In this document: positions 1-6,739 of the stretch, one piece after another
Numbering within the stretch: position 1 is the stretch's first letter
Layout of the letters: each line of letters starts with the position of its first letter
NCBI RefSeq assembly: GCF_000241325.1
Contig: NZ_BAEI01000104.1
Coordinates: forward strand, 1-42,028
Reading direction: 5' to 3'
Source of the DNA: Gordonia polyisoprenivorans NBRC 16320 = JCM 10675
GTDB taxonomy: Bacteria > Actinomycetota > Actinomycetes > Mycobacteriales > Mycobacteriaceae
Length of the DNA stretch: 42,028 bases
The notes under the pieces: model-generated
Seen by the model: the letters and a program-made list of their open reading frames with translations, nothing else
Database searches by the model: none
What the model was told of the DNA's origin: nothing
Made by a program: the position numbers and the translations under genes

Positions 1-2
1 CC

Positions 3-95
3 CCCTGCGAGACCGTCAGTTTTCATCAGGCGAGAATTGATCGCTGGTTGGCGATCATCCGATTTCCACGCAGATACGCCAATCGGTGGCTGTAA
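3..95 (+). CDS. C-terminal tail of an unidentified protein (cut by window start)
   Basis: The frame that starts at base 3 is open from the window edge to a TAA at 93-95. It encodes a basic, tryptophan-containing tail ending IRFPRRYANRWL. The TAA overlaps an ATG at 95 (TAATG), the kind of stop-start coupling seen throughout the following run of small genes, which is the main argument that this is the real end of an upstream gene. Frame 1 is also open to 105, so the frame choice is uncertain. No function can be assigned from about 30 residues. Confidence 0.3.
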   Translation, partial: PCETVSFHQARIDRWLAIIRFPRRYANRWL

Positions 96-181
96 TGAAT
101 CATAAGCCAAGAATCGACCTGTCAGTTGTATTCACCCTCGCAACGGCAAAAAATCGCTCTACGACGCAATCAGGCACCTGA
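95..181 (+). CDS. 28-codon ORF leading into a possible -1 slip site
   Basis: ATG at 95 overlaps the preceding TAA. The reading frame runs MNHKPRIDLSVVFTLATAKN and stops at 179-181 in the zero frame. At 148-154 it crosses a run of six A followed by T, read in phase as A AAA AAT, which has the X XXY YYZ form of a -1 slippery heptamer. A -1 shift there enters the frame of the next small protein (ending 432) and would give one protein of about 112 residues. It could be programmed frameshifting, a frameshift mutation, a sequence error, or a meaningless short ORF. Confidence 0.3.
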   Translation: MNHKPRIDLSVVFTLATAKNRSTTQSGT

Positions 182-228
182 ATCGTAAGCTGGAAGACAC
201 GACATCGGATAAGCGAGCACTCAAGCAA

Positions 229-432
229 GTGAACGTCCTTTTGCATGACCAAAAAGGTACACAAATCTGCGAGATCAACCTTGGACACAAAATTGCCACC
301 AAACAACGAGTCATCATTCTCAAACGAGACTCATATTCAACAGCAATCCACTTGCCACTTGAAAAGGCGTATGAGTTCGCCGACCTCATCGTAGCAATCA
401 AAGAACAAACAGAACGACGGGAAACCGCATGA
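229..432 (+). CDS. Small phage-type protein, first of a coupled family
   Basis: This 67-codon frame from GTG 229 is open upstream to base 106, and the residues encoded before the GTG (SLYDAIRHLNRKLED) look coding, so the true start may lie further upstream or in another frame. I see no convincing ribosome-binding site before 229. The C-terminal half has two predicted strands followed by a helix: QRVIILKR, then IHLPLEKAYEFADLIVAI. The same pattern occurs in the next gene (QRVVIS, then ITFPIEDAARIAEAI). The codons are clearly AT-richer than those of the neighbours. The stop overlaps the next ATG by four bases. Function unknown. Confidence 0.5.
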   Translation: MNVLLHDQKGTQICEINLGHKIATKQRVIILKRDSYSTAIHLPLEKAYEFADLIVAIKEQTERRETA

Positions 433-617
433 CATATATTTCAACCTCCGAAACGATCTCCACTTCGGGAGCCGAAGCGCCACCCCTCCACCTATCGAAA
501 TACCAGTTCGGGAACGGCCAACGCGTCGTCATCAGCCAGGGCGGTGGCGGGATCACCTTCCCTATTGAGGATGCTGCGCGCATTGCCGAAGCCATCCGAC
601 ACACCGCGCAGGCGTGA
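429..617 (+). CDS. Small phage-type protein, paralogue of the preceding gene
   Basis: This 62-residue protein starts at an ATG that overlaps the previous TGA (ATGA), so translation is probably coupled. The N-terminal 30 residues are Ser/Thr/Glu-rich. The C-terminal 35 residues follow the pattern QRVVIS - Gly run - ITFPIEDAARIAEAIRHTAQ. That aligns with the upstream protein at QRV(I/V)I, (L/F)P(L/I)E, A and the final helix. It looks like a small beta-beta-alpha module produced by duplication. No known family is recognised. Confidence 0.5.
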   Translation: MTYISTSETISTSGAEAPPLHLSKYQFGNGQRVVISQGGGGITFPIEDAARIAEAIRHTAQA

Positions 618-859
618 CCGTGGCGAGAATCCCAGCCAGTCCCGACCGTCCGAGCATCCGGGTTGAGCACCCCCAGATCGGGCAGCGTTACCCCTACGCC
701 GTCACCGATATCCCCAGTGGGCGCACGCTCCTACGGTTCACCGAAGGCGAAGCCCTACACGTTGCAGAGCATCTGTTCATCCGGGCGGGCGCTCAGAATC
801 GAGAGCGGGCCATCTCGCACCTCACGCGCGTTGTTGACGCCCTGACGGGGGAGCGGTGA
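614..859 (+). CDS. Small phage-type protein, third of the run
   Basis: GTG at 614 overlaps the preceding TGA. The 81 residues end with a strand, TLLRF, and two helices carrying EALHVAEHL and AISHLTRVVDAL. The same residues recur in the next gene (EAMRAGEQLL and AIRHLTNAVDRV), so these two proteins are clear paralogues of each other. They are more distantly similar to the pair upstream. Soluble; function unknown. The four-base overlap on each side implies a single transcript and coupled synthesis. Confidence 0.55.
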   Translation: MTVARIPASPDRPSIRVEHPQIGQRYPYAVTDIPSGRTLLRFTEGEALHVAEHLFIRAGAQNRERAISHLTRVVDALTGER

Positions 860-1107
860 TGGCGCGGCTGAAATGGAAGCGTCACACGCCGATCGTGGTC
901 GCCGGCATCCCCGGTAACCCGGTGCATCTGATCGAGATCCGCGCCACCAGTGCCGACCTGGCAATCTCGCTGAGTGTCGAGGAGGCCATGCGCGCCGGAG
1001 AGCAACTACTCACCGCTGCAGCGCGTTTCGACCACGATGGAGCGATCCGTCACCTGACTAATGCTGTCGATCGGGTTATGCGATCCTCCGAGGAGGCCGC
1101 TCAATGA
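859..1107 (+). CDS. Small phage-type protein, fourth of the run
   Basis: The start could be GTG 856 or ATG 859. ATG 859 is preferred because GGGGAG at 848-853 is well placed as a ribosome-binding site. The 82-residue protein has a basic N-terminus (MARLKWKRH), two strands, then SVEEAMRAGEQLLTAA and AIRHLTNAVDRV, matching the upstream paralogue. Its stop overlaps the ATG of the head-tail connector-like gene, so this small-protein family is expressed with a virion-type gene. Possible roles include a structural accessory or decoration module; nothing in the sequence decides this. Confidence 0.55.
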   Translation: MARLKWKRHTPIVVAGIPGNPVHLIEIRATSADLAISLSVEEAMRAGEQLLTAAARFDHDGAIRHLTNAVDRVMRSSEEAAQ

Positions 1108-1601
1108 GCACAAAACCATTGGCCACCGTCGATGACATCGCCGTCCGTCTCGGAAAGATTCTGCACGAAGGCAGTCCGGAGTACGAACGCGCCGAAGCTG
1201 CGATCTGGGATGCCTCTGTCCGCGCTGTCGAGATCACTGAAACTGACTGGTCGGGTCCGGGCCAGACCGTACCCGAGGGTGTCAAACGTGTGGTGCTCGC
1301 TGCAGCGCAACGTCTGTTCCGCAATCCAGATCGATTCGTTACCAATCAAGCCGGAACGTTCGCGGCGACCCTGCCGATCAGCGATTTCATCACGGGCGAC
1401 ATTCTTTTAGCTGCTGAGGTCGCAGCCCTCACCATGCACCGGCTTCGTCCCGGCACGGTGTGGACGATTGAGTCCACTCGGGAAGACGGCAGCGGGATCA
1501 TCGAGCCCGCCGATCCTGACTCGTACGTCGCTGACGGCATCAATCAAGGCCTCGGAGACCCGTTCTACGCCGGTTCCGGCTGGTCACACGGTCCGTGGTG
1601 A
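1104..1601 (+). CDS. Phage head-tail connector-like protein
   Basis: This 165-residue protein resembles the small head-tail connector/adaptor proteins of actinophages, which form a ring between portal and tail. It begins with a DDIAVRLGKIL helix, then an acidic helix with alanines (AEAAIWDASVRAVEI), a VPEGVKRVVLAAAQRLFRNPDRF helix and the Gly-rich strand segment. Length and helix order fit that group. I recognise the pattern rather than a strict motif. The C-terminus is Gly/Ser/Trp-rich and probably extended. No portal or capsid gene is visible, although they would be expected to the left of the window. Confidence 0.6.
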   Translation: MSTKPLATVDDIAVRLGKILHEGSPEYERAEAAIWDASVRAVEITETDWSGPGQTVPEGVKRVVLAAAQRLFRNPDRFVTNQAGTFAATLPISDFITGDILLAAEVAALTMHRLRPGTVWTIESTREDGSGIIEPADPDSYVADGINQGLGDPFYAGSGWSHGPW

Positions 1602-1628
1602 CCGATCCCTACCTCTGAAAGATACGAA

Positions 1629-2363
1629 ATGCCTATTTCACCAAGCTACTTCCCAGGCCGCGACAAGCGCGCCATCGTCACCATGAGCCCGGTGCTGCAC
1701 GCTCTCGGTCTGCTGACCGATGCTGACCTCGACCGGGTGCACGCCCTGATCGACCGGGCTGAGATGGCCTCGCGCACCGCTTACGAGGCAGCGTCCCTCA
1801 CCCTGGCCGCAGCAACCACCGTAGGAACGAAACTTGCCGCAGACGACAAAGTGGACTCGGTGCGCATCTTGAAAGCCGCTACCGACCTGCCATCACAAAA
1901 CGCTGTAGACGCGGTAGCCACCTCAATCTACGAGACCTGCATTATCGCTGCGCGTGACATCGCGTTCGCAAACACAGGCCAGATCGCCGGCACCCTCACC
2001 GAACAGTACGAGCAGATCAGCGACGAGTTCCATACCCTCGACCTCGGCGGTGTCCGATCAGATCGGGCCGCGATCGACGCGGGCAAGGTTGACGAGTTCC
2101 GCCAGTTCCACCACTTGCAGGACAGCTACAACGCGTTGCGTGAGATCCACGCCCTGGCCCGAGACAACCATCTGATCCCGACGCCGCGCATGGACTCAGA
2201 ACACGGCGAGCACTGGAAATTCCGGCTTCCCAAGGACCGGATGCAGGCCCTCGGAGCCGACGAGTTGGGTCGGTTCGCCGAAGAACTTCGTCGCCGCCCG
2301 TATTGCCCGACTACGCGAGATGAAGCTCTGGCGATCGGCGCAGGATGGGGGAACGCGGCATGA
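1629..2363 (+). CDS. Helical hypothetical protein of the prophage-like region
   Basis: The 244 residues are mostly helical and rich in Ala, Asp and Glu, with no signal peptide or membrane segment. ATG 1629 follows AAAGAT, a weak ribosome-binding site, 27 bases after the connector-like gene. The middle (residues about 20-170) could form a long helical bundle. The last 60 residues contain EHWKFRLPKDRMQALGADELGRFAEELRRR, split here only by reading. The family is not recognised. In a standard phage order, tail genes would follow the connector, so a protein of this kind here suggests a mosaic or satellite element. Confidence 0.6.
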   Translation: MPISPSYFPGRDKRAIVTMSPVLHALGLLTDADLDRVHALIDRAEMASRTAYEAASLTLAAATTVGTKLAADDKVDSVRILKAATDLPSQNAVDAVATSIYETCIIAARDIAFANTGQIAGTLTEQYEQISDEFHTLDLGGVRSDRAAIDAGKVDEFRQFHHLQDSYNALREIHALARDNHLIPTPRMDSEHGEHWKFRLPKDRMQALGADELGRFAEELRRRPYCPTTRDEALAIGAGWGNAA

Positions 2364-2503
2364 CCGTCTTCGATCCGGAAGTGGCTGCGATCATCGCTGA
2401 CCACGCCAACGACCCCGACGATCCTCACGATCCCGACCACAGTGACGACGCTGTAGTCGATCCCGGTTTGGTCGACAGACTGTTCAAATGGTTGAACCTG
2501 TGA
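2360..2503 (+). CDS. 47-residue acidic small protein
   Basis: ATG 2360 overlaps the preceding TGA by four bases. The protein has a short helix (PEVAAIIADHA), then an Asp/His/Pro-rich segment (NDPDDPHDPDHSDD) and a C-terminal helix, LVDRLFKWLNL. The overlap, and the fact that the next gene starts inside its last codons, support real translation. The acidic His-rich stretch could bind metal, but that is only a compositional remark. Function unknown. Confidence 0.45.
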   Translation: MTVFDPEVAAIIADHANDPDDPHDPDHSDDAVVDPGLVDRLFKWLNL

Positions 2504-2661
2504 CCGCCCAGAGGCAGGGACCGTTCGCGGCAGGGACCATCACAATTCACGACGAAACCCCCAACGTTGTGGACGCGGTTCTCGCCAGTGACAACGACTC
2601 CCGCACTCAGGGACTCAGCGAACGAGAGCGTAGCGCACGCGGGTTCCTCTACGGTGACTGA
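2488..2661 (+). CDS. 57-residue small protein
   Basis: ATG 2488 lies within the end of the previous gene in another frame, giving a 16-base overlap. The stop TGA 2659-2661 overlaps the GTG start of the zinc-ribbon gene at 2654. The protein is polar, with strand-like FAAGTITIHDE and a basic RERSARGF near the end. It is kept because it fills the gap between two genes with overlaps on both sides. No family is recognised. Confidence 0.35.
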   Translation: MVEPVTAQRQGPFAAGTITIHDETPNVVDAVLASDNDSRTQGLSERERSARGFLYGD

Positions 2662-2884
2662 GAAACTGTGCCCCCAATGCGGCGAAAACAAAACCCGTGA
2701 ACAATTCCCGAAAGATAGATCTACTAAAGACGGATTAGCGAGTAAATGCACCGAATGTGACCGAAAGCAATCCGCCGACTATTATCACCGCAACAGGCAA
2801 TTGGTATTAGCTCGGCAGAGCGCGAGATACTGGCGGAAAGAAACGCAACGACTGCGTGAAATCGTCGCCTCAGAAGCGCCCTGA
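2654..2884 (+). CDS. Small zinc-ribbon protein
   Basis: Starting at GTG 2654, the 76-residue protein opens with a four-cysteine zinc-ribbon: CPQCGENKTREQF, then CTECDRK about 20 residues later, followed by YYHRNRQLVLARQ. This module is common in short phage and mobile-element proteins and at the N-terminus of some HNH endonucleases. No HNH motif follows here, so it is probably a nucleic-acid-binding accessory or a truncated relative. A longer reading from 2567 would run through the upstream gene, and its residues do not look coding. It is the last gene before a strong hairpin. Confidence 0.6.
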   Translation: MTEKLCPQCGENKTREQFPKDRSTKDGLASKCTECDRKQSADYYHRNRQLVLARQSARYWRKETQRLREIVASEAP

Positions 2885-2893
2885 CAGGCAAAA

Positions 2894-2932
2894 CGAATTC
2901 CCCCTAGTCCAATTATGGCTAGGGGGAATTCG
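2894..2932 (+). terminator. Perfect 14-bp hairpin closing the phage-type operon
   Basis: CGAATTCCCCCTAG at 2894-2907 is the exact reverse complement of 2919-2932, with an 11-base loop. It begins ten bases after the stop of the zinc-ribbon gene. There is no T tract on either side, so it fits the non-canonical actinobacterial terminators or an RNA-stabilising 3' hairpin. Confidence 0.6.
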
Positions 2933-3318
2933 TCTGCATATGGGCGTCTGAGCCAGTGTTTACGGGGTGTTCTCGCGTAGCGTTTGGCCTGGCGAGAGAA
3001 AAGGTCGCTGGGAGGCAGATATAGACCGGTCTCGCCGACGAGGGGGCACCCCCCACCCTGACTTCTGACCTGCGCAAATGCTGATCTCGGGTGGCGTGCG
3101 GTGACGCTCGGACACTCGTCCGCCACTCACACGAACGGCACGATTACGGGCCGCTGAGGGTCGTTCTTGCGGGCGATTGTTGCTGCGCCTTGTGATGGGG
3201 TGGGTGGGGTCAATTACGGGGTGTGAGGGTGAGGGTTGCGCGACTATCGCGATGATGATTACATTGGAAATGCGCCGCACTCGTCTCGGCGCAAAATCCA
3301 CCTCCGAGAGGAATTCTC
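2933..3318. other. Non-coding stretch ahead of the 3319 gene
   Basis: About 390 bases without a convincing gene. Open frames exist on both strands, but they read as Arg/Pro-rich antisense-like text. Near the right end, TTGCGC at 3236-3241 and TACATT at 3260-3265 are 18 bases apart and could be a weak promoter. GAGAGG at 3306-3311 is the ribosome-binding site for the next gene. Confidence 0.4.
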
Positions 3319-3657
3319 ATGTCTGTCATTTCTGCTCTGATTTTGGTCGGGTTCGTCGTAGTCGGTGTGTTCATCGCGTTGGCGATGTATGGCGCGTACC
3401 TCGAACGGCACCCCGAGAAGACCGAGATTGGCCGGGAGATGCGCGGCCACTATCAGGAGGTGGTGGAGAACTCGGTCGCGATGGCCTACAAGGCTGGGAT
3501 GGCAGACGGGCAGGGCCGGACAACTCCGGTGGCCGCAGCGCAACCGACTCAGCGGGTCAACGAGCCTGCTGCTGATGTGATCCACACTTCGGGTAGTGAC
3601 AACGATCCTGAGGACTGGTGGAAGCAGGCAGCGGGCGATAACAAGAACATGAATTGA
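3319..3657 (+). CDS. Small single-pass membrane protein
   Basis: 112 residues with one N-terminal hydrophobic segment (about residues 3-27, ALILVGFVVVGVFIALAMYGAY). A charged stretch (ERHPEKTEIGREMRG) and a disordered Pro/Ala/Asp-rich tail follow. GAGAGG is correctly spaced upstream of ATG. The next gene begins 15 bases after the stop, so the pair is probably co-transcribed. The topology suggests a cytoplasmic C-terminal tail. No family is recognised. Confidence 0.6.
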   Translation: MSVISALILVGFVVVGVFIALAMYGAYLERHPEKTEIGREMRGHYQEVVENSVAMAYKAGMADGQGRTTPVAAAQPTQRVNEPAADVIHTSGSDNDPEDWWKQAAGDNKNMN

Positions 3658-3672
3658 GATAAGGGGACGTTT

Positions 3673-4413
3673 ATGGCAAGTATGGGTAAAGAGGCTGAAA
3701 GTGTCTTGGAATGGTTTTCGGGTCGTCGGTTCGCGGACTCACTTGGTGGCGACACTGTGCAAGACGAATTCGACTTTGTGAAACATGAGTTTTATCCAGA
3801 GGTTCGTGAACGCAAAGAAGATGAGCGGGCGTGCCGAGTTTTCGCGGAGTTTGTTGCTGACGCTGTATCACGAAAGACGCCACGTGAATGGCGGCGATTG
3901 TTTCGTCGTCTTGGTTTTCGGGCAATGTATGGACGCACAGTGATCTGGGCCGATAGTCGACCCGAGTATCCGATACTGCTGTGGCGTGTCGCTGACGATT
4001 GGCGGCAGGGTTTATCGTGGGCTACTGATGCGCGGTCGTGTCATTCACACCTGGTGCTGCATGGTGGGAAGTCGACGGGAACACTGTGGTGCTCGGTTGT
4101 TCCGCCTGAGGCTGTTCTGGGGATCGTTTGGTATGAGCGTGGTGCCGCAGCAGGAGCAGCGCCATTGTGGCGAACGGTTGATCTGCCTGCGCATGGGCGT
4201 GTGATTGTGGCTGTCGATGACAGCGCAGAAGTTATTGTCGATTCCACAAAGCTGACTAATTCGGAACGTATCGAAGTCGGCGGTGTGACGAGCATGTACA
4301 GGTTTGAACACCTTTATGCCGATGTGCCTGACATGCTCGCTAAGAAGGTCGTAGGTGCCGCTTGGGCAGGTTCAGCAGTAGGCGGAAGCGTAGGGGCCGT
4401 AACCACGATGTAG
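3673..4413 (+). CDS. Unknown protein with ADP-ribosyltransferase-like residue pattern
   Basis: 246 residues. The N-terminal 90 are charged and helical. Residues about 100-190 follow a pattern I associate with small phage proteins of ADP-ribosyltransferase-like fold: LLWR at 102-105, GLSWATD at 113-119, VPPEAVLG at 143-150 and AEVIVD at 185-190. Candidate R-S-E residues are R105, S115 and E186. The assignment is inference; no enzyme activity can be read from this. The C-terminus is Gly/Ala-rich and weakly hydrophobic (VVGAAWAGSAVGGSVGAV). Codon use is more AT-rich than in core genes. The 3' end overlaps the convergent secreted-protein gene by 42 bases, an unusually long overlap. The membrane protein upstream may be its partner. 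Confidence 0.6.
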   Translation: MASMGKEAESVLEWFSGRRFADSLGGDTVQDEFDFVKHEFYPEVRERKEDERACRVFAEFVADAVSRKTPREWRRLFRRLGFRAMYGRTVIWADSRPEYPILLWRVADDWRQGLSWATDARSCHSHLVLHGGKSTGTLWCSVVPPEAVLGIVWYERGAAAGAAPLWRTVDLPAHGRVIVAVDDSAEVIVDSTKLTNSERIEVGGVTSMYRFEHLYADVPDMLAKKVVGAAWAGSAVGGSVGAVTTM

Positions 4414-4752
4414 GTCAGTCAAGTGTCCATCGACGTAGATGTTGCATTGCACGTACGAACCATCGCTTTCGAAATTCGTTGAAATCCACGAGGACGGGAT
4501 GTCGTACTCATCGGTGGTGCGATAAGTCCTCGTCAGGTAGTAGTTGCCCTTCTCGGTCTTCTGAAGGAACTTCCTGTTCGTGCGTGTGAAGCTGTCGGTC
4601 GGGGTGGTGTAGTGGTAGTCGACGCTGGTCGTATTGGTGTAGAACACGTACTTCACTTCGATGCTGGTGGAGGCGGTTGCCGGCGCTGTTGTGGCGATCG
4701 TCGTGGCTGCGGCGAGGGCTGCGAGGGTGGCGGCTACTGCTGAGCGCTTCAT
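4372..4752 (-). CDS. Secreted MmpS-like small protein
   Basis: 126 residues with a signal peptide (MKRSAVAATLAALAAATTIATTAPATAS, shown here as description only) cleaved near residue 27. The mature part is a small beta-rich domain. It ends CNIYVDGHLTDLHRGYGPYASAYC, with the two cysteines and the VDG turn matching the end of mycobacterial MmpS accessory proteins (C-x-I-x-VDG ... C). MmpS proteins assist MmpL lipid or siderophore exporters. There is no mmpL nearby and the N-terminus looks cleavable rather than a lasting anchor, so this is an orphan, diverged member. It starts about 250 bases from the divergent DUF4236 gene, with a pair of direct repeats between. Confidence 0.6.
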   Translation of the reverse strand: MKRSAVAATLAALAAATTIATTAPATASTSIEVKYVFYTNTTSVDYHYTTPTDSFTRTNRKFLQKTEKGNYYLTRTYRTTDEYDIPSSWISTNFESDGSYVQCNIYVDGHLTDLHRGYGPYASAYC

Positions 4753-4843
4753 CGGTGTGGTGCTCTACTTCCGGTGCATGGGTCGGGTAGCTCATGCTCT
4801 CATCACGGGTTCGCGTTTCGGGCATTCGGAGCACAGAAGAGTT

Positions 4844-4879
4844 CGGTCAGATGACACGGGCAACGGTCAGATGACACGG
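4844..4879. repeat. Two 16-bp direct repeats, 20-bp period
   Basis: CGGTCAGATGACACGG occurs at 4844-4859 and again, exactly, at 4864-4879. The spacing of 20 bp is about two helical turns, so a protein would meet both copies on the same face. They lie in the divergent intergenic region between the MmpS-like gene (start 4752) and the DUF4236 gene (start 4999), which fits an operator. Confidence 0.6.
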
Positions 4880-4984
4880 CAATAGGTCCGTCTCTGCTCG
4901 GTGATGGCTGGGCGGGGCGCTTTCGTTGTATCTGAGGTATCTAGACATGTCGGGCATCGCTTCATCATCATGTCCTTACCGGCG

Positions 4985-4990
4985 TATCTT
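4985..4990 (+). promoter_or_regulatory. Candidate -10 box, leaderless start of the 4999 gene
   Basis: TATCTT lies eight bases before ATG 4999, and no ribosome-binding site is present. This spacing puts the transcription start at or beside the A of the ATG. Confidence 0.45.
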
Positions 4991-4998
4991 TCTCATGC

Positions 4999-6012
4999 AT
5001 GGGAGCCCGATTCCGGAAGAGCATCAACCTTGGTGGCGGCGTCAAAGTGAACCTGAACGCGAAGTCCGCAAGTATCTCAGCAGGTGTGCCAGGTGCGCGT
5101 GTTACGTACAACTCGAAGGGACAGCGGACCACGAGCGTCGGATTGCCGGGGACTGGCGTGGCCTACAGGACAACCAAAAAGGTAACCACGCAAAGTGGTC
5201 ACACGGTATCTTCGGTTGCTGCGAGCGGCGCTGGGTCGCCACAGGCGGGCCACAGGGGCGCTTCGTTGCCGAAGTCCCGCGATGAGAAGAAGTTCACAAA
5301 GGTGGTAGCGAAGTCGGCCAAGAATCCGGACGCGTTGCGCGAGTGGTTGACTCATCCGGAGTTGGGAGAGGCTGCGGGTCTGATGATGGGGGCTGCCTAC
5401 TGGGTAGGTGGGCACTCGGCGTGGGCTGGTGGCCGATTTGCTAACGCTCTGTCCGTAGCTCCGTCTCCGGCGTCTGAAGGGTTCTATGCACGGCATCCGA
5501 TCGAAATTCAGCTGGAGATGGCTGGGGCCACCGCGAAGGTTGGCGTCAACCGGGCGGGTGCATCGTTGCTTCTGGCGGCTATCCACAACCAGAGCCGAGA
5601 GTTCGAACGTGCGCTAGCGGCACTCGCAGAAGCTGAAGAATCGGACGTAAGAACAGCGATGGAAGCGATGTTTCTGTACAACCTTGAGCGGCACGAGGAC
5701 GTGTTACATGCAACTCGATGGGTCCAGTCGGGTGTCAATAGCCCATTCGGCGGCCTGGCGTTGATTCTGCGCGGCTGCGCGTTGCGGGAGTTGGGTAGGC
5801 CGTTCGAAGCTCAGATGGCGATGGATGGCGCGATACATGGAATCGTGTCGAGTCGACCGCTCATGGACTTGTGCGACTTCGAGCGGGCGAAAACGTATGC
5901 GGCGCGGCCCGGAGGCACAACCGTTGCACGGATGACGTTGCAGTCGTTGCGCGCACGGAATCCTGGCTATCCTGGCCTAGAAGCGGCGCTCGCTGCTCTG
6001 CAGGACGAGTAA
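4999..6012 (+). CDS. DUF4236 protein with TPR-like C-terminal part
   Basis: 337 residues. The N-terminus MGARFRKSINLGGGVKVNLN followed by SASISAGVPGARVTYNSKGQRTTSVGLPGTGVAYRTT is the typical DUF4236 domain: a short glycine-rich beta module with RFRKS at the front and GLPGTG(V/L)xYR. The function of this domain is unknown; it is often found on membrane or phage-associated proteins. From about residue 95 the protein is helical and Ala/Leu-rich, with repeating patterns (FERALAALAEAEESDVRTAMEAMFLY; LALILRGCALRELGRPFEAQMAMDGAI, abbreviated) that read like TPR repeats, suggesting a protein-binding platform. No signal peptide. Start chosen because the domain begins at this ATG. Confidence 0.7.
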   Translation: MGARFRKSINLGGGVKVNLNAKSASISAGVPGARVTYNSKGQRTTSVGLPGTGVAYRTTKKVTTQSGHTVSSVAASGAGSPQAGHRGASLPKSRDEKKFTKVVAKSAKNPDALREWLTHPELGEAAGLMMGAAYWVGGHSAWAGGRFANALSVAPSPASEGFYARHPIEIQLEMAGATAKVGVNRAGASLLLAAIHNQSREFERALAALAEAEESDVRTAMEAMFLYNLERHEDVLHATRWVQSGVNSPFGGLALILRGCALRELGRPFEAQMAMDGAIHGIVSSRPLMDLCDFERAKTYAARPGGTTVARMTLQSLRARNPGYPGLEAALAALQDE

Positions 6013-6027
6013 GGCTTGACTGCTAAA

Positions 6028-6044
6028 CGAACCCTGACGGGTGC
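6028..6044. repeat. 17-bp direct repeat, copy 1
   Basis: CGAACCCTGACGGGTGC, identical to 6691-6707. It contains a short dyad ACCC-TGAC-GGGT. A related dyad, ACCC-GAC-GGGT, is at 6786-6796. The two exact copies flank the gene at 6074-6667. Confidence 0.55.
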
Positions 6045-6073
6045 CCCCGAGGCGCACCGACCCCGCTAAGTGG

Positions 6074-6667
6074 TCAGGGCATCGTTCGCGACGACTGCCG
6101 AATCTCGGTGAGTCCACCACGGATGACGAAGGTGACCGCGTATGTGATGCCTTGATTGTCGATCGCGCTTACGGCGTATTGGCCTGAATCGTCGATGCCG
6201 TCGGATTTGAGACTTAGCTGGGATACCGGAATGCCGAATTTGCTCTCGACGGCCCGCATTCCGTAGGCGGCTATCTCGTCCTGCGTGAGATCTTCGAGTT
6301 TGCCGTGATGTACGGTGTATCCCCGGTTTCGCAGCTCGTTGATAAGGGTGCCGATTGCCATGCCGATCGTTGTATCGAGCCCGATTGAGCCGATATGTGC
6401 TGCGGTCTCGATGAAGAACTGCGCCTGTGCTCCTGCAGCTCCCCAATGTGTCTCGGACCGGCGCTGGACCAGTACGTAGGGTGTCGCGAGTACGACTGTG
6501 CCGTTCTCATCGGCCTTGTGGAACATCGCTTCGAGAGCGTCGTTCAACCAGTCGAGGTCGATCTTCCCATTCGGTTGGATTACGATCCTGTAGTTGTCGA
6601 GCACCTGATTGTGATCCGGGTTCTCGTACAACTCGATTACTACTTGGTCGCGGTAACTGTCGGTCAT
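6074..6667 (-). CDS. Hypothetical protein flanked by direct repeats
   Basis: 197 residues when started at ATG 6667 (MTDSYRDQVVIELYENPDH). The longer reading from 6739 adds residues that cross the direct repeat and look non-coding. No signal peptide. The middle has an Ala/Gly-rich, moderately hydrophobic segment (FFIETAAHIGSIGLDTTIGMAIGTLINELRNRGY) that could be a buried helix pair. The C-terminus is beta-rich (GQYAVSAIDNQGITYAVTFVIRGG). I do not recognise a family. It converges with the DUF4236 gene. Exact 17-bp repeats on both sides suggest insertion as a unit or a shared operator. Confidence 0.5.
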   Translation of the reverse strand: MTDSYRDQVVIELYENPDHNQVLDNYRIVIQPNGKIDLDWLNDALEAMFHKADENGTVVLATPYVLVQRRSETHWGAAGAQAQFFIETAAHIGSIGLDTTIGMAIGTLINELRNRGYTVHHGKLEDLTQDEIAAYGMRAVESKFGIPVSQLSLKSDGIDDSGQYAVSAIDNQGITYAVTFVIRGGLTEIRQSSRTMP

Positions 6668-6690
6668 CGTCCGAGCGTATGCCGGCGGAT

Positions 6691-6707
6691 CGAACCCTGA
6701 CGGGTGC
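6691..6707. repeat. 17-bp direct repeat, copy 2
   Basis: Second exact copy of the sequence at 6028-6044, lying just upstream of the start of the leftward gene at 6667. Confidence 0.55.
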
Positions 6708-6739
6708 TCGCGCGTTGACCCCATCCCGGACCGACCCAC

